Below, piece by piece: positions 27,691-36,626 of a stretch of DNA of 64,000 bases. Each line of letters begins with the position of its first letter. Position 1 is the stretch's first letter. Under the pieces are notes generated by a model. The model saw nothing but the letters and a program-made list of their open reading frames with translations. It did not search any database and had not been told where the DNA came from. The translations under genes and the position numbers were made by a program. This stretch comes from Chloroflexota bacterium. Its GTDB lineage: Bacteria; Chloroflexota; Limnocylindria; P2-11E. The stretch covers positions 1 through 64,000 of the forward strand of contig VBEZ01000165.1 of the NCBI GenBank assembly GCA_005882255.1, written 5' to 3'.

Positions 27691-27957
27691 TCAGCGCGCG
27701 ACGTGAAGTGGATCAGCGCCCCCGATCGGATGCGGCACGTATCGCGCGTCGTCGCCTTGTTCCTCGACGTCCTGCCGAACCAACTGCTCGAGGAATACCC
27801 CACCCGTCGGGATCCAGCGATGGTCAGCATCGGAGGCGAAACCGTCGCAGTAGCCGAATGTGCCGTGATGCAGGACGATCCCGCCGACGCCACCGCGGGA
27901 CCGCGATGCGAGATGTGTGGTGTTACGACATTCGAAGTGAATGACCGTCGACATGAC
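27691..27957 (-). CDS. Small hypothetical protein
   Basis: MSTVIHFECRNTTHLASRSRGGVGGIVLHHGTFGYCDGFASDADHRWIPTGGVFLEQL; reads as non-repetitive protein. Confidence 0.4.
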   Translation of the reverse strand, partial: VMSTVIHFECRNTTHLASRSRGGVGGIVLHHGTFGYCDGFASDADHRWIPTGGVFLEQLVRQDVEEQGDDARYVPHPIGGADPLHVAR

Positions 27958-28136
27958 GCGCCTCCCCCGACAACGTCTGCGACCAGGATGCTGGTCTCCC
28001 CGGTGATCTGAGGATACGAAGGTGTCACGACACTTCAAGAGGCAATCTCATTCTTGTCGTCCTACTCGAGCGAGCGAGCGAGCAGGCACTGCGACCCTTG
28101 CGCCCGCGGTGGCACAGGGGCTGCGCGCGGAACGCC

Positions 28137-28763
28137 ATGGCCAAGAGCGACGAGAACGCCTATCCGGCGATCGCGGATCCGCGGTCGCTTCGGAGCGTTG
28201 CGGCGGCGGCGAAGGATTGCCGCGCCTGCGACCTCTGGTCGCGAGCGACGCAGACCGTCTTCGGCGAGGGGCCACGCACGGCGACCGCCGTCTTCGTAGG
28301 TGAGCAGCCCGGCGACAAGGAAGATCTCGCCGGGCATCCGTTCGTCGGCCCGGCTGGCCGCGTTCTCGACGAGGCTCTCGCGGAGGCGGGCATCGACCGC
28401 AGGCGCGTGTTCGTCACGAACGCGGTGAAGCACTTCAAATGGCGCGCAAATGGCAAACGACGTCTGCACGAACGCCCGAACGGCGCTGAGATCGCGGCGT
28501 GCCGGATGTGGCTGGAGCTCGAGCTTCAGCTCGTAAAGCCTGACATCGTGGTCGTCCTCGGGGCCACCGCTGCCCAGGCGCTGCTCGGCCCAGCGTTCCG
28601 CGTCACGCGCCAGCGGGGCCAACTCGTGACCTCATCGCTGGCGCCGCGTGTCGTCGCGACGGTGCATCCGTCGTCGATCCTCCGCGCGCCCGACGAGTCG
28701 CGCGATGCGGAGATGCGTGCGTTCGTCCGCGACCTTCGTATCGTCGCGAAGCTCATCGGCTAA
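28137..28763 (+). CDS. udgX: UdgX-family uracil-DNA glycosylase
   Basis: GEQPGDKEDLAGHPFVGPAGRVLDEAL..NAVKHFKWRANGKRRLHERPN (KRRxH loop)..VVATVHPSSILRAP. Confidence 0.9.
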   Translation: MAKSDENAYPAIADPRSLRSVAAAAKDCRACDLWSRATQTVFGEGPRTATAVFVGEQPGDKEDLAGHPFVGPAGRVLDEALAEAGIDRRRVFVTNAVKHFKWRANGKRRLHERPNGAEIAACRMWLELELQLVKPDIVVVLGATAAQALLGPAFRVTRQRGQLVTSSLAPRVVATVHPSSILRAPDESRDAEMRAFVRDLRIVAKLIG

Positions 28764-29650
28764 GCGAACACCGCGAGAGCCCCCTTACGGCAGGTGAACT
28801 CCGCCGGCAACCCGCCGGCGAACGCGCCATCGGCGTGCACGGCCACGGGCCGGTCCGAAGAGATCCTGATGCGTGAGCCTCGGTACACCACCGGATGGGT
28901 CGGCAGCGTCCCGCCTCGCCACACGGTGATGAAGGAGCGCATCAGCGACCAGTGACCCATGTGCGGGAAGACCACCACGTCGAGAAGCCCGTCGGTCATC
29001 GTGACCTGCGGAAGCAGCTGGAGCGACCAGCCGTAATACGGGCTGTTCATCACCAGCACCTGCAGCGCGCGGTGGCGGTGTTCGCGCCCATCGACGTCGA
29101 TCGCGATGCGGACCGACTCGTGCGTGACCCACCGCCACGCGCGCCGAAGCGCCCGACGCCAGTCGCCACGCTCGGCGTGGCGCGTCACACCGAACATCTC
29201 GGCGTCGAGACCGATGCCGGCGGTCTCGAAGAAGATCTTCCCATGCACCTCCGCGGCATCCGCCCGCGCCACGCGTCGCCGCGCGATGACCTTCGCGGCC
29301 TCGATCGGCTCCAGCGGGAGACCGAGACCGTGCGCGATGTTCATGACGCTCCCGAACGGCAGGATCCCGACGACGACCGGGCTGTTCAGAAGCGTGGCGG
29401 CCGCGAGCGCGACGGTCCCGTCGCCGCCGGCGACGATGCACGCCTGGTGGCCATGCTCGACCGCGCGGCGCGCGAGATCGTCCGCGCTCGGCGACTCCGC
29501 GCCTGTCTCCACCCGATCCAGGACGAAGCCGGCGCTCTCGAGGATGGCCTCGCAGCGTTCGAGATCGCCGGCTTTCGCGTGACGGTTACCGGCGGCCGGA
29601 TTGGTGATCAGCAGCGCGCGAACACCCGAACGCTCGTCGGTCACGGTCAT
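28760..29650 (-). CDS. Diacylglycerol kinase-family lipid kinase
   Basis: ALLITNPAAGNRHAKAGDLERC..CIVAGGDGTVALAAATLLNSPVVVGILPFGSVMNIAHGLGLP. Confidence 0.9.
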   Translation of the reverse strand: MTVTDERSGVRALLITNPAAGNRHAKAGDLERCEAILESAGFVLDRVETGAESPSADDLARRAVEHGHQACIVAGGDGTVALAAATLLNSPVVVGILPFGSVMNIAHGLGLPLEPIEAAKVIARRRVARADAAEVHGKIFFETAGIGLDAEMFGVTRHAERGDWRRALRRAWRWVTHESVRIAIDVDGREHRHRALQVLVMNSPYYGWSLQLLPQVTMTDGLLDVVVFPHMGHWSLMRSFITVWRGGTLPTHPVVYRGSRIRISSDRPVAVHADGAFAGGLPAEFTCRKGALAVFA

Positions 29651-29717
29651 TCATGGTGACGCTGGGTCATGCGCCCGGCGCCGTGCCGATCTAGCGTCGC
29701 GATAGGGGGAGGGAACC

Positions 29718-29957
29718 ATGGCAAAAGGTGGATTGATCCATTACGTCTGCATCGCGGATGCCCACATGTCGAGCGTTCGTCAGTCCACGTCAGACACCCT
29801 GACCGTCGTCTCCGGCCGCTGGGCATTTTGCGCGTTCGACGCGAAAGGCGAGGGACACGACTGGCGAGAGACCGAGGGCGTGACGATCGAGGCGCTGCGT
29901 TCCGGATTTCCCAGGGCCCGTTTCGTGCAGCTTCCGGCCGAGGATCGCAGCCGCTAG
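29718..29957 (+). CDS. Small hypothetical protein
   Basis: 79-aa ORF with GGGGGAGGGAACC upstream of ATG. Confidence 0.45.
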   Translation: MAKGGLIHYVCIADAHMSSVRQSTSDTLTVVSGRWAFCAFDAKGEGHDWRETEGVTIEALRSGFPRARFVQLPAEDRSR

Positions 29958-30545
29958 TCAGGCCGGTCCGCGGGTGAGCTGGAAGGTGACGACCGCGACA
30001 GATCTGCCGCGCACGAGACGAACGAGCTCGCTGCGGGCGCGCCACCAGCTTCCCCGGCGTGGCCCGCTCGCCAGCTTGAAACGGAGCAACGCCGGCTTTC
30101 CGGCGGCGGCGCGCACGAGCGGCGTGGCGTCGCGAGGAAGCCTCACGCCGCGCTCGTCGCGGTAGAGCGCCGCCGCGAAGACCCGTTGGAAAGTCGGATT
30201 CGCGAGCAGAACCCGCGCGTGCCGATCGACGACCACCGCCGGATCCCTTCCGACAAGCGACGACAGAAGCTTCGCCCGTGCTTGCAGCGCCGATTGGTGT
30301 TCTTCCTCGGCGAGGCGCTCGAGCTCGCGGGCGGCGAGGGAACGCCGGTCGATCTCCTCGCTCATCGCCGCGACTGCCAGCCCGGCGCGGCTTTCGACCC
30401 GGAACTTGAGGAAGAGGCGCGAAATGTGGGCCTTGACGGCCTGCTCGCCGATGCGCATCTCCTCGGCGATGGCTTTGTTCGCGCGTCCCGAGACGACGTA
30501 GTCCAGCACCTCGCGTTCGCGCGGAGTGATCTTGGGCAGCGAGCT
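29958..30545 (-). CDS. LuxR-type HTH (N-terminal) fused to PAS-like domain; start unresolved
   Basis: LPKITPREREVLDYVVSGRANKAIAEEMRIGEQAVKAHISRLFLKF..DPAVVVDRHARVLLANPTFQRVF; homology extends upstream of the GTG chosen by the ORF track. Confidence 0.68.
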   Translation of the reverse strand, partial: SSLPKITPREREVLDYVVSGRANKAIAEEMRIGEQAVKAHISRLFLKFRVESRAGLAVAAMSEEIDRRSLAARELERLAEEEHQSALQARAKLLSSLVGRDPAVVVDRHARVLLANPTFQRVFAAALYRDERGVRLPRDATPLVRAAAGKPALLRFKLASGPRRGSWWRARSELVRLVRGRSVAVVTFQLTRGPA

Positions 30546-30626
30546 TCGTGACGCTACGTTCGTATACGGACCTTTTGTGTTCTTACGTTACGGACCATCA
30601 AGCGAGTCTACTGACGCTTGCTAATC

Positions 30627-31316
30627 ATGACCGTGATTCAGAATCGCGCTCCGTTCCAGGTCGCGCTCGTGGTGCGCCCGCCGCTTACAGGTGTGGTCGC
30701 GCTCGCGCTCGCGCACATCCGCGCGGTCCCCATCGAGATGCAGATCGAAGACGTGGGCAAGGCGGGTTGCGACTTCGCCGTCCTTGATGAGGCGGCGGCC
30801 GACGGTGGGCTCGGTGGCGCGATCGCCGAAATGAACAAGTCGAACCGGCCCGTCCTCGTCCTGGTGCGCAACCACGGCATGAAGGGCGCGCTCAACGCGA
30901 TCGGTCTTGGCGCCACCGAGATCCTCAGGGTCCCGTTCGACCCGACCGAGCTCGTGATCCGCGCGAGCCAGGCGATCCACCGTGCCACCGGTCGGATGCC
31001 CGACCTCGACGGCGGCGTGAAGGTCGGCAAGCTACACGTCGACATCGGCAACGGTCACATCGCGCTCAACGGCAGCGCACCGCACCTCACGCCGCTCGAG
31101 CGCGGACTCCTCTATGTGCTCATCGCCAACGCCGGCCGCGTCGTCTCGCGCGAAGACATCATCGACAGCGTCTGGGGCGCCGACGCCGAGCCGAACAGCA
31201 ACCTGGTGGACCGCCACATCCGCGACCTGCGCCGCAAGCTGCAGGACGACTGGCGCCGGCCGAATGTCCTCGCGACGATGCGCGGCCAGGGCTACATGGT
31301 GCCGATCACGGACTGA
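30627..31316 (+). CDS. OmpR-type winged-helix regulator with atypical receiver
   Basis: C-terminal HLTPLERGLLYVLIANAGRVVSREDIIDSVWG..VDRHIRDLRRKL; receiver lacks the N-terminal acidic pair. Confidence 0.78.
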   Translation: MTVIQNRAPFQVALVVRPPLTGVVALALAHIRAVPIEMQIEDVGKAGCDFAVLDEAAADGGLGGAIAEMNKSNRPVLVLVRNHGMKGALNAIGLGATEILRVPFDPTELVIRASQAIHRATGRMPDLDGGVKVGKLHVDIGNGHIALNGSAPHLTPLERGLLYVLIANAGRVVSREDIIDSVWGADAEPNSNLVDRHIRDLRRKLQDDWRRPNVLATMRGQGYMVPITD

Positions 31317-31388
31317 GGACCGCGGGCCCCGTCCTTAACCAACTCATAAGTTTCGCGCCGAGGCCCGGGCCTAGACTGGGTCGACCGT

Positions 31389-32240
31389 ATGACGTTGTCG
31401 CGGTCCGATCGACCCTACGGTCAGTTCCCGCGAGGGGAGGCGCCGGAGTCGGCCCCGCCGCCTGAGGCCCCGCGGCGCGTTCCGTTGCGCGAGCGCATCG
31501 TCGCGCGTCTTCGTGCCCCGCTCGCGCTCCTCGCGCTCCTGGCTCTCTCGTGGTTCCTCGTGTCGGCAGTCCAAACGGGCGGACTCGCAGCGCTCCGCGC
31601 GCAGCAGGAGCAGCCGACACCCGCGCCGACACCGCAGCTCGCGGCTGCCATCTACGAGCACGTCGCGCCGTCGGTCGTGCAGGTGGGCGCGAAGAGCGCG
31701 AGCGGCGAGCCGAGCAGCGGCGCGGGCGTGATCGTCGACGACCAGGCGCACATCCTGACCAGCCTCCACATCATCGACGGCGCAAGCGATCTCGTGGTCG
31801 TGTTCAGCGACGGAACGAGCTCAGCGGTCGAGGTCGTCGCGCGCCTGCCCGATCGCGACATCGCGGTCCTCCGGGCCCTCACGCCGCCGTCGCAGTTCCA
31901 GCCGGCCACGCTCGGCAACCCCGGCTCGCTCTCCATCGGCGACCCGGCGTTCGTCATCGGCCATCCCTTCGGGCTCACCGGTTCGCTCTCGACCGGCGTT
32001 ATCTCCGGCCTCGGTCGTTCGATGACCGCTCCCAACCTGTCTCAGCCGATCACCGGTCTCATCCAATTCGATGCGGCGGTGAACCCCGGCAACTCAGGCG
32101 GACCACTCGTGGATCAAAAGGGAGACGTTGTGGGTATCGTCACGGGGCTGGTCAATCCAGCGGGTAAGGTGTTCAGCGGCGTCGGCTTCGCGGTCACGAT
32201 CGACTCGGCGGCGGCCGGGCTCGGCATCCCCCCGGATTAG
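31389..32240 (+). CDS. HtrA/DegP-like trypsin-family serine protease, no PDZ domain
   Basis: TM segment then SVVQVGAKSASGEPSSGAGVIVDDQAHILTSLHIID..DRDIAVLRA..AVNPGNSGGPLVDQKG; ends right after protease domain. Confidence 0.87.
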   Translation: MTLSRSDRPYGQFPRGEAPESAPPPEAPRRVPLRERIVARLRAPLALLALLALSWFLVSAVQTGGLAALRAQQEQPTPAPTPQLAAAIYEHVAPSVVQVGAKSASGEPSSGAGVIVDDQAHILTSLHIIDGASDLVVVFSDGTSSAVEVVARLPDRDIAVLRALTPPSQFQPATLGNPGSLSIGDPAFVIGHPFGLTGSLSTGVISGLGRSMTAPNLSQPITGLIQFDAAVNPGNSGGPLVDQKGDVVGIVTGLVNPAGKVFSGVGFAVTIDSAAAGLGIPPD

Positions 32241-32255
32241 AAGGAAGGAAAGGCC

Positions 32256-33251
32256 ATGACGACGAGCGTCCGTCCCGGCAGCCAGATGGAGCGTCTGCTC
32301 TTCGAGATCAAGAAGGTCATCGTCGGGCAGGACCACCTGCTCGAGCGCATCGTCGTCGCTCTGCTCGCGCGCGGCCACCTCCTCGTCGAGGGCGTTCCCG
32401 GTCTCGCGAAGACGCTCGCGGTGAAGACGGTCGCGCAGGCGATCAGCGGCGAGTTCAAGCGGATCCAGTTCACGCCGGACCTCGTGCCCGCCGACCTCGT
32501 CGGAACCCGCATCTACAACCAGAAGAACGGCGAGTTCCAAACGTCGCTCGGCCCGGTGTTCACCAATCTCCTGCTGGCCGACGAGATCAACCGCGCGCCG
32601 GCGAAGGTGCAGAGCGCGCTGCTCGAGGTCATGCAGGAGCGCCAGGTGACGATCGGCCGCGAGACGCATCGCGTTCCGGACCCGTTCCTCGTGATGGCGA
32701 CCCAGAACCCGATCGAGACCGAAGGCACGTATGCGCTGCCCGAGGCGCAGGTGGACCGGTTCATGATGAAAGTCCTCATCACCTACCCGAGCGAGATGGA
32801 CGAATTCGTCGTCGTCGAGCGCATGACCGGCGCGCTTCCCACGGTCCAGCCCGTCCTCTCGACGGAGCAGCTCATCGCGCTCCAGCGTGAGACCGACAAG
32901 GTCTTCGTCGATCCGGTCCTCATGGAGTACGTGGTGCGGCTCGTGACGGCCACGCGGTCGCCGAAGGAGTACGGGGTCCCCGACATCGCGAAGTACATCA
33001 CCTACGGGGCCAGTCCGCGCGCCTCGATCAACATCGTTCTCACCGCGCGCGCGCTCGCTTTCATGCGCGGGCGGAGCTACGTACTCGCGCAAGACCTTTC
33101 CGACGTCGCGGTCGACGTCCTCCGCCACCGCATCGTGCTGTCGTACGAGGCGCTCTCCGACGACGTGACGTCGGACACCCTCGTCGCGAAGGTCATGGAG
33201 CGCATCCCGGTACCGACCGCGCCGATGCAGGGTCATGCTCTCGCCCGCTAG
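32256..33251 (+). CDS. MoxR-family AAA+ ATPase
   Basis: VIVGQDHLLERIVVALLARGHLLVEGVPGLAKTLAVKTVAQAI..LLADEINRAPAKVQSALLEVMQERQVTIG. Confidence 0.94.
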   Translation: MTTSVRPGSQMERLLFEIKKVIVGQDHLLERIVVALLARGHLLVEGVPGLAKTLAVKTVAQAISGEFKRIQFTPDLVPADLVGTRIYNQKNGEFQTSLGPVFTNLLLADEINRAPAKVQSALLEVMQERQVTIGRETHRVPDPFLVMATQNPIETEGTYALPEAQVDRFMMKVLITYPSEMDEFVVVERMTGALPTVQPVLSTEQLIALQRETDKVFVDPVLMEYVVRLVTATRSPKEYGVPDIAKYITYGASPRASINIVLTARALAFMRGRSYVLAQDLSDVAVDVLRHRIVLSYEALSDDVTSDTLVAKVMERIPVPTAPMQGHALAR

Positions 33252-34152
33252 CAACCCGGAGCGAACGCTCCGCCGCCTCGACTGGACGATCGTTCGGCGC
33301 CTCGACGGTCTGTTGCAGGGCGACTACCGGACGCTGTTCCGCGGCCAGGGTCTCGATCTCGCGGACATCCGTGAGTACGTCGCCGGCGACGACGTGCGCA
33401 ACATCGACTGGAACGTCACGGCGCGCCTCGACCTCCCGCACGTCCGCGAATACCTCGAGGACCGCGAGATCTCCGCACACTTCCTGCTCGATCTGTCGCC
33501 ATCGGTCGACTTCGGGACCGCGAGCGCTCACAAGCGCGACCTCCTGGTGGACTTCGTCGGTCTCGTCGCGCGTCTCCTCACCCGCCACGGCAACCGCGTC
33601 GGCGCGATCCTGTACGGCAAGCACGTCGAGAAGGTCGTTCCCGCACGTGGCGGGCGGATGCAGGTCCTGCGACTCATCGACGAGATGCAACGACGGCCGC
33701 GCCTGGAGAGCTCGCCGGCCACGTCGCTCGCGGAGCTCATCGAGACGGCGCTCCGTTCGATCAAGCGTCGCTCGCTCGTCTTCATCGTGTCCGACTTCTT
33801 CTCGATGCCGGGTTGGGAGAAGCCGCTGGGCCTCCTCGCGCGGCGACACGAGACGCTCGCGATCCGCCTCACCGATCCTCGCGAGCGCGAGCTGCCGGAC
33901 ATCGGCTTCGTGATCATGACCGACTCGGAGACCGGCGAGGCCCTGCACATCGATACCCACGACGCGCGTTTCCGCAAGCGATTCGCGGAGGTCGTGGACC
34001 GCCGCGAGCGCGCGCTCGGTGCCGCGTTCCGCCGTGCCGGCGTCGACACGCTCGAGCTGTCGACGGAAGAGGATCTCGCGTCGGCCTGTACATCTGGGCG
34101 CAGCGGCGCCGTCAGAAGTACGCGCTGCGCTACGCGAGCCTCTCGCTGGTGA
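33235..34152 (+). CDS. DUF58 domain protein, C-terminus apparently truncated/out of frame after about 34080
   Basis: LFRGQGLDLADIREYVAGDDVRNIDWNVTARLDLPHVREYLEDREISAHFLLDLSPSVDFG; conserved frame breaks after STEEDLA. Confidence 0.85.
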   Translation: MLSPASNPERTLRRLDWTIVRRLDGLLQGDYRTLFRGQGLDLADIREYVAGDDVRNIDWNVTARLDLPHVREYLEDREISAHFLLDLSPSVDFGTASAHKRDLLVDFVGLVARLLTRHGNRVGAILYGKHVEKVVPARGGRMQVLRLIDEMQRRPRLESSPATSLAELIETALRSIKRRSLVFIVSDFFSMPGWEKPLGLLARRHETLAIRLTDPRERELPDIGFVIMTDSETGEALHIDTHDARFRKRFAEVVDRRERALGAAFRRAGVDTLELSTEEDLASACTSGRSGAVRSTRCATRASRW

Positions 34153-35054
34153 AGGAGGCGATGGGGCGCGGTCCCGGCGTCCGCCGGCACGTCCCGCCCG
34201 CGCTGTTCCTCGCGGCGATGTTCTTCATGACGGCCGCGCTCGCCCGTCCGGTCATGGTCGTCACCGCGCCCGCACAGGAAGGCACCGTGATCCTCGCGAT
34301 CGACGTGTCCGGCAGCATGCAGGCCGAGGACCTCAAGCCGAACCGGATGGAGGCCGCGAAAGAAGCGGCGAAAGCCTTCGTGACCCGTCAGGGCGAGGAC
34401 GTTTCGATCGGCATCGTGTCCTTCTCCGGCGACGCATCGCTCGTCCAATCGCCGACGACCGACAAGGACCTGGTGATCAAGGCGATCGACCGTCTTCGAC
34501 CGCAGCGGGCGACCGCGATCGGCCGCGGCATCCTGACCTCGCTCGACGCGATCTTCGAGAACGACGAGGGCACGCTGCCGAGCGTGGAGGCGCTGGCGCG
34601 ACTCGACCAGAGCGGCGGTCAGGCGCGCCCGCCGGCCACACCTCCGCCGGGGGGAACGCTCAACGCGCCGGCGACGATCGTCCTGTTATCAGATGGTCAG
34701 AACAATCAGTTCCCCGCGCCGCTCCAGATCATCGATGAAGCGATCAGCCGCGGCGTCCGCGTGTACACCGTCGGCGTCGGCAGCGCCGAGGGGACGATCC
34801 TGCGGCTGCAGGGGCGCCAGATCCGCACCCGGCTCGACGAAGCGACGCTGAAGCAGATCGCGCAGATGACCGACGCCGAGTACTTCAACGCGTCGAACGC
34901 ATCCGACCTGCGCGCGGTCTACGAGAAGCTCTCGACTCAGCTCGTGCTCCGCCAGCAGAAGACCGAGGTGACCGCGTACCTCACCGCGCTTGCGGCGGTG
35001 CTGTCGATCATCGCGGGCGGGTTGTCGCTGCTCTGGTTCAACCGCCTGCCGTAG
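34081..35054 (+). CDS. BatA-like VWA-domain membrane protein, N-terminus apparently missing
   Basis: GLYIWAQRRRQKYALRYASLSLV..HVPPALFLAAMFFMTAALARPVMVV..ILAIDVSGSMQAEDLKPNRM..; enters directly from the DUF58 gene without its own start. Confidence 0.82.
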
Positions 35055-35088
35055 CGTCGCTCAGAGACGGCGGCCGCGTCGGGCCTCT

Positions 35089-35223
35089 CGCTCGCGGCTG
35101 GCTACTCCGGTGCAGGCGGCGCCACTCCTCGCGCTCGCTGCTGGCTACGCCGGCCCCTCGTCAGCGAGCGCATGCTGTTCGGGCCGGCTGGGCGCAGAGG
35201 CTCGCTCGAGGAGTGCCGCCGCC
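35089..35223. repeat. Nested inverted repeat with tandem 22-nt copies
   Basis: Outer arms GGCGGCGCCACTCCTCG / CGAGGAGTGCCGCCGCC, inner arms GCCGGCCC/GGGCCGGC; CGCTCGCGGCTGGCTACTCCGG and CGCTCGCTGCTGGCTACGCCGG differ at 2 positions. Confidence 0.6.
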
Positions 35224-35264
35224 CGCTACGTGTGACCTCCTAGTGCCTTGGCCATAATCAGGTC

Positions 35265-36149
35265 GTGGCGACCATCCCCGCCGCTGATCTCCGCACACGT
35301 GTGCACGAGCTCATGCCGCAGGTGCGCGCCGATCTCGAGCGCCTCGTTCGCATCCCATCCGTCAGCGCGGAAGGTCACGATCCCGCGCCGCTCGTGAGGT
35401 CCGCCGAGCTGGTGGCCGAGCTGCTCCGGGCGGTCGGCGCCGACACGCGGGTGCTGCGCGCCGAGGGCGGGCATCCCGCTGTCGTCGGTTACCTCAAGGC
35501 GCCGCCGGGCAAGCCCACGGTCGTCCTCTACGCGCATCACGACGTGCAGCCGCCTGGTCCCGATTCGGAATGGAAGACTCCGCCGTTCGCGCCGACCGAG
35601 CGCGATGGACGTCTCTACGGACGCGGCGCCGCGGACGACAAGGCCGGGGTTCTCGCGCACATCGCCGCCCTGCGCGCGTATGACGGAAAGCCGCCGGTCG
35701 GTGTCGCGGTGTTCGTCGAGGGCGAGGAGGAAGCGGGATCGGAGCGCCTCCGCGGCTACCTCGAGGGCGAGGGCGACCGTTTGCGCTGCGACGCGGTGGT
35801 CGTCGCCGACGGTGGCAACTGGCGTATCGGCGTCCCTGCGGTCACGACGACGCTGCGTGGTGTGGTCGCGTGCGTGATCGAGGTGCGCGTGCTGGACAAG
35901 GCCGTGCACAGCGGCGGCTTCGGCGGTCCGCTGCCCGATGCGCTCACGACACTTGCGCACGTTCTCGCGTCACTCCATGACGAACGCGGACGGGTCCGCG
36001 TAGAGGGCCTTGCAAGTGGCAAAGCGCCCCCACTGGATCTCACGGAAGCAGAGCTACGGGAGCAGGCCGGGTGCCCGTCGCGCGCGCGAAGGTCAGCATG
36101 CGCATCCCGCCGGGCCAGGATGCAACGAAGGCGCTCGACGCGCTGGTGA
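35265..36149 (+). CDS. M20-family dipeptidase, N-terminal part (frame lost after about 36070)
   Basis: RADLERLVRIPSVSAEG..VVLYAHHDVQPPGPDSEWKTPPFAPTERDGRLYGRGAADDKAG..FVEGEEEAGS. Confidence 0.87.
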   Translation: MATIPAADLRTRVHELMPQVRADLERLVRIPSVSAEGHDPAPLVRSAELVAELLRAVGADTRVLRAEGGHPAVVGYLKAPPGKPTVVLYAHHDVQPPGPDSEWKTPPFAPTERDGRLYGRGAADDKAGVLAHIAALRAYDGKPPVGVAVFVEGEEEAGSERLRGYLEGEGDRLRCDAVVVADGGNWRIGVPAVTTTLRGVVACVIEVRVLDKAVHSGGFGGPLPDALTTLAHVLASLHDERGRVRVEGLASGKAPPLDLTEAELREQAGCPSRARRSACASRRARMQRRRSTRW

Positions 36150-36487
36150 AGCACCTCGAGAAGAACGTGCCATGGGGAGCGGAGGTCCACATCGAGCGTC
36201 ACGCGGTCGGCGAACCGTTCGCGACGAAGACCGGCGGTCCGGCCTACCGCGCGATGCACGCGGCGCTGTCCGAAGCGTGGGGCGCGAAAGCGGTCGACGT
36301 TGGCTCGGGCGGGAGCATCCCGTTCCTGTTCGACTTCGCCGAGCTTTTCCCGATGGCCGAGATCCTCGTCACCGGCGTGGACGACCCGCAGTCCGGCCCA
36401 CATGGTCCCGACGAGGGACTGCATCTCGCGGAGTTCGAGCGCGTCTGCCTCGCGGAGGCGCTATTCCTTTCTAAGCTCGCGGGCTAG
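36071..36487 (+). CDS. M20-family dipeptidase, C-terminal part in another frame
   Basis: PVARAKVSMRIPPGQDATKALDALVKHLEKNVPWGAEVHIER..GGSIPFLFDFAELFPMAEILVTG. Confidence 0.85.
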   Translation: MPVARAKVSMRIPPGQDATKALDALVKHLEKNVPWGAEVHIERHAVGEPFATKTGGPAYRAMHAALSEAWGAKAVDVGSGGSIPFLFDFAELFPMAEILVTGVDDPQSGPHGPDEGLHLAEFERVCLAEALFLSKLAG

Positions 36488-36572
36488 ATATCTTCCGCCG
36501 AGCCGATCAGGCCAGGGCAAACACCGAGCAGCACTCGATTCCGTCGCGACGCGAGGCGATACGCGCAAGAAC

Positions 36573-36604
36573 GCGGCTCGTCGAGCCTGTGCTCGACGAG
36601 CCGC
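36573..36604. terminator. Perfect 13-bp inverted repeat between convergent genes
   Basis: GCGGCTCGTCGAG-CCTGTG-CTCGACGAGCCGC, between genes ending at 36487 (+) and 36627 (-). Confidence 0.65.
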
Positions 36605-36626
36605 ATGTCGTGACGAGAGTCTCGGA

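Noticed and set aside
36060-36078. Programmed ribosomal frameshift or bypass as explanation for the split genes
   Set aside because: Conserved residues are missing rather than interrupted, and no slippery sequence or pseudoknot is evident; deletion or assembly error fits better.
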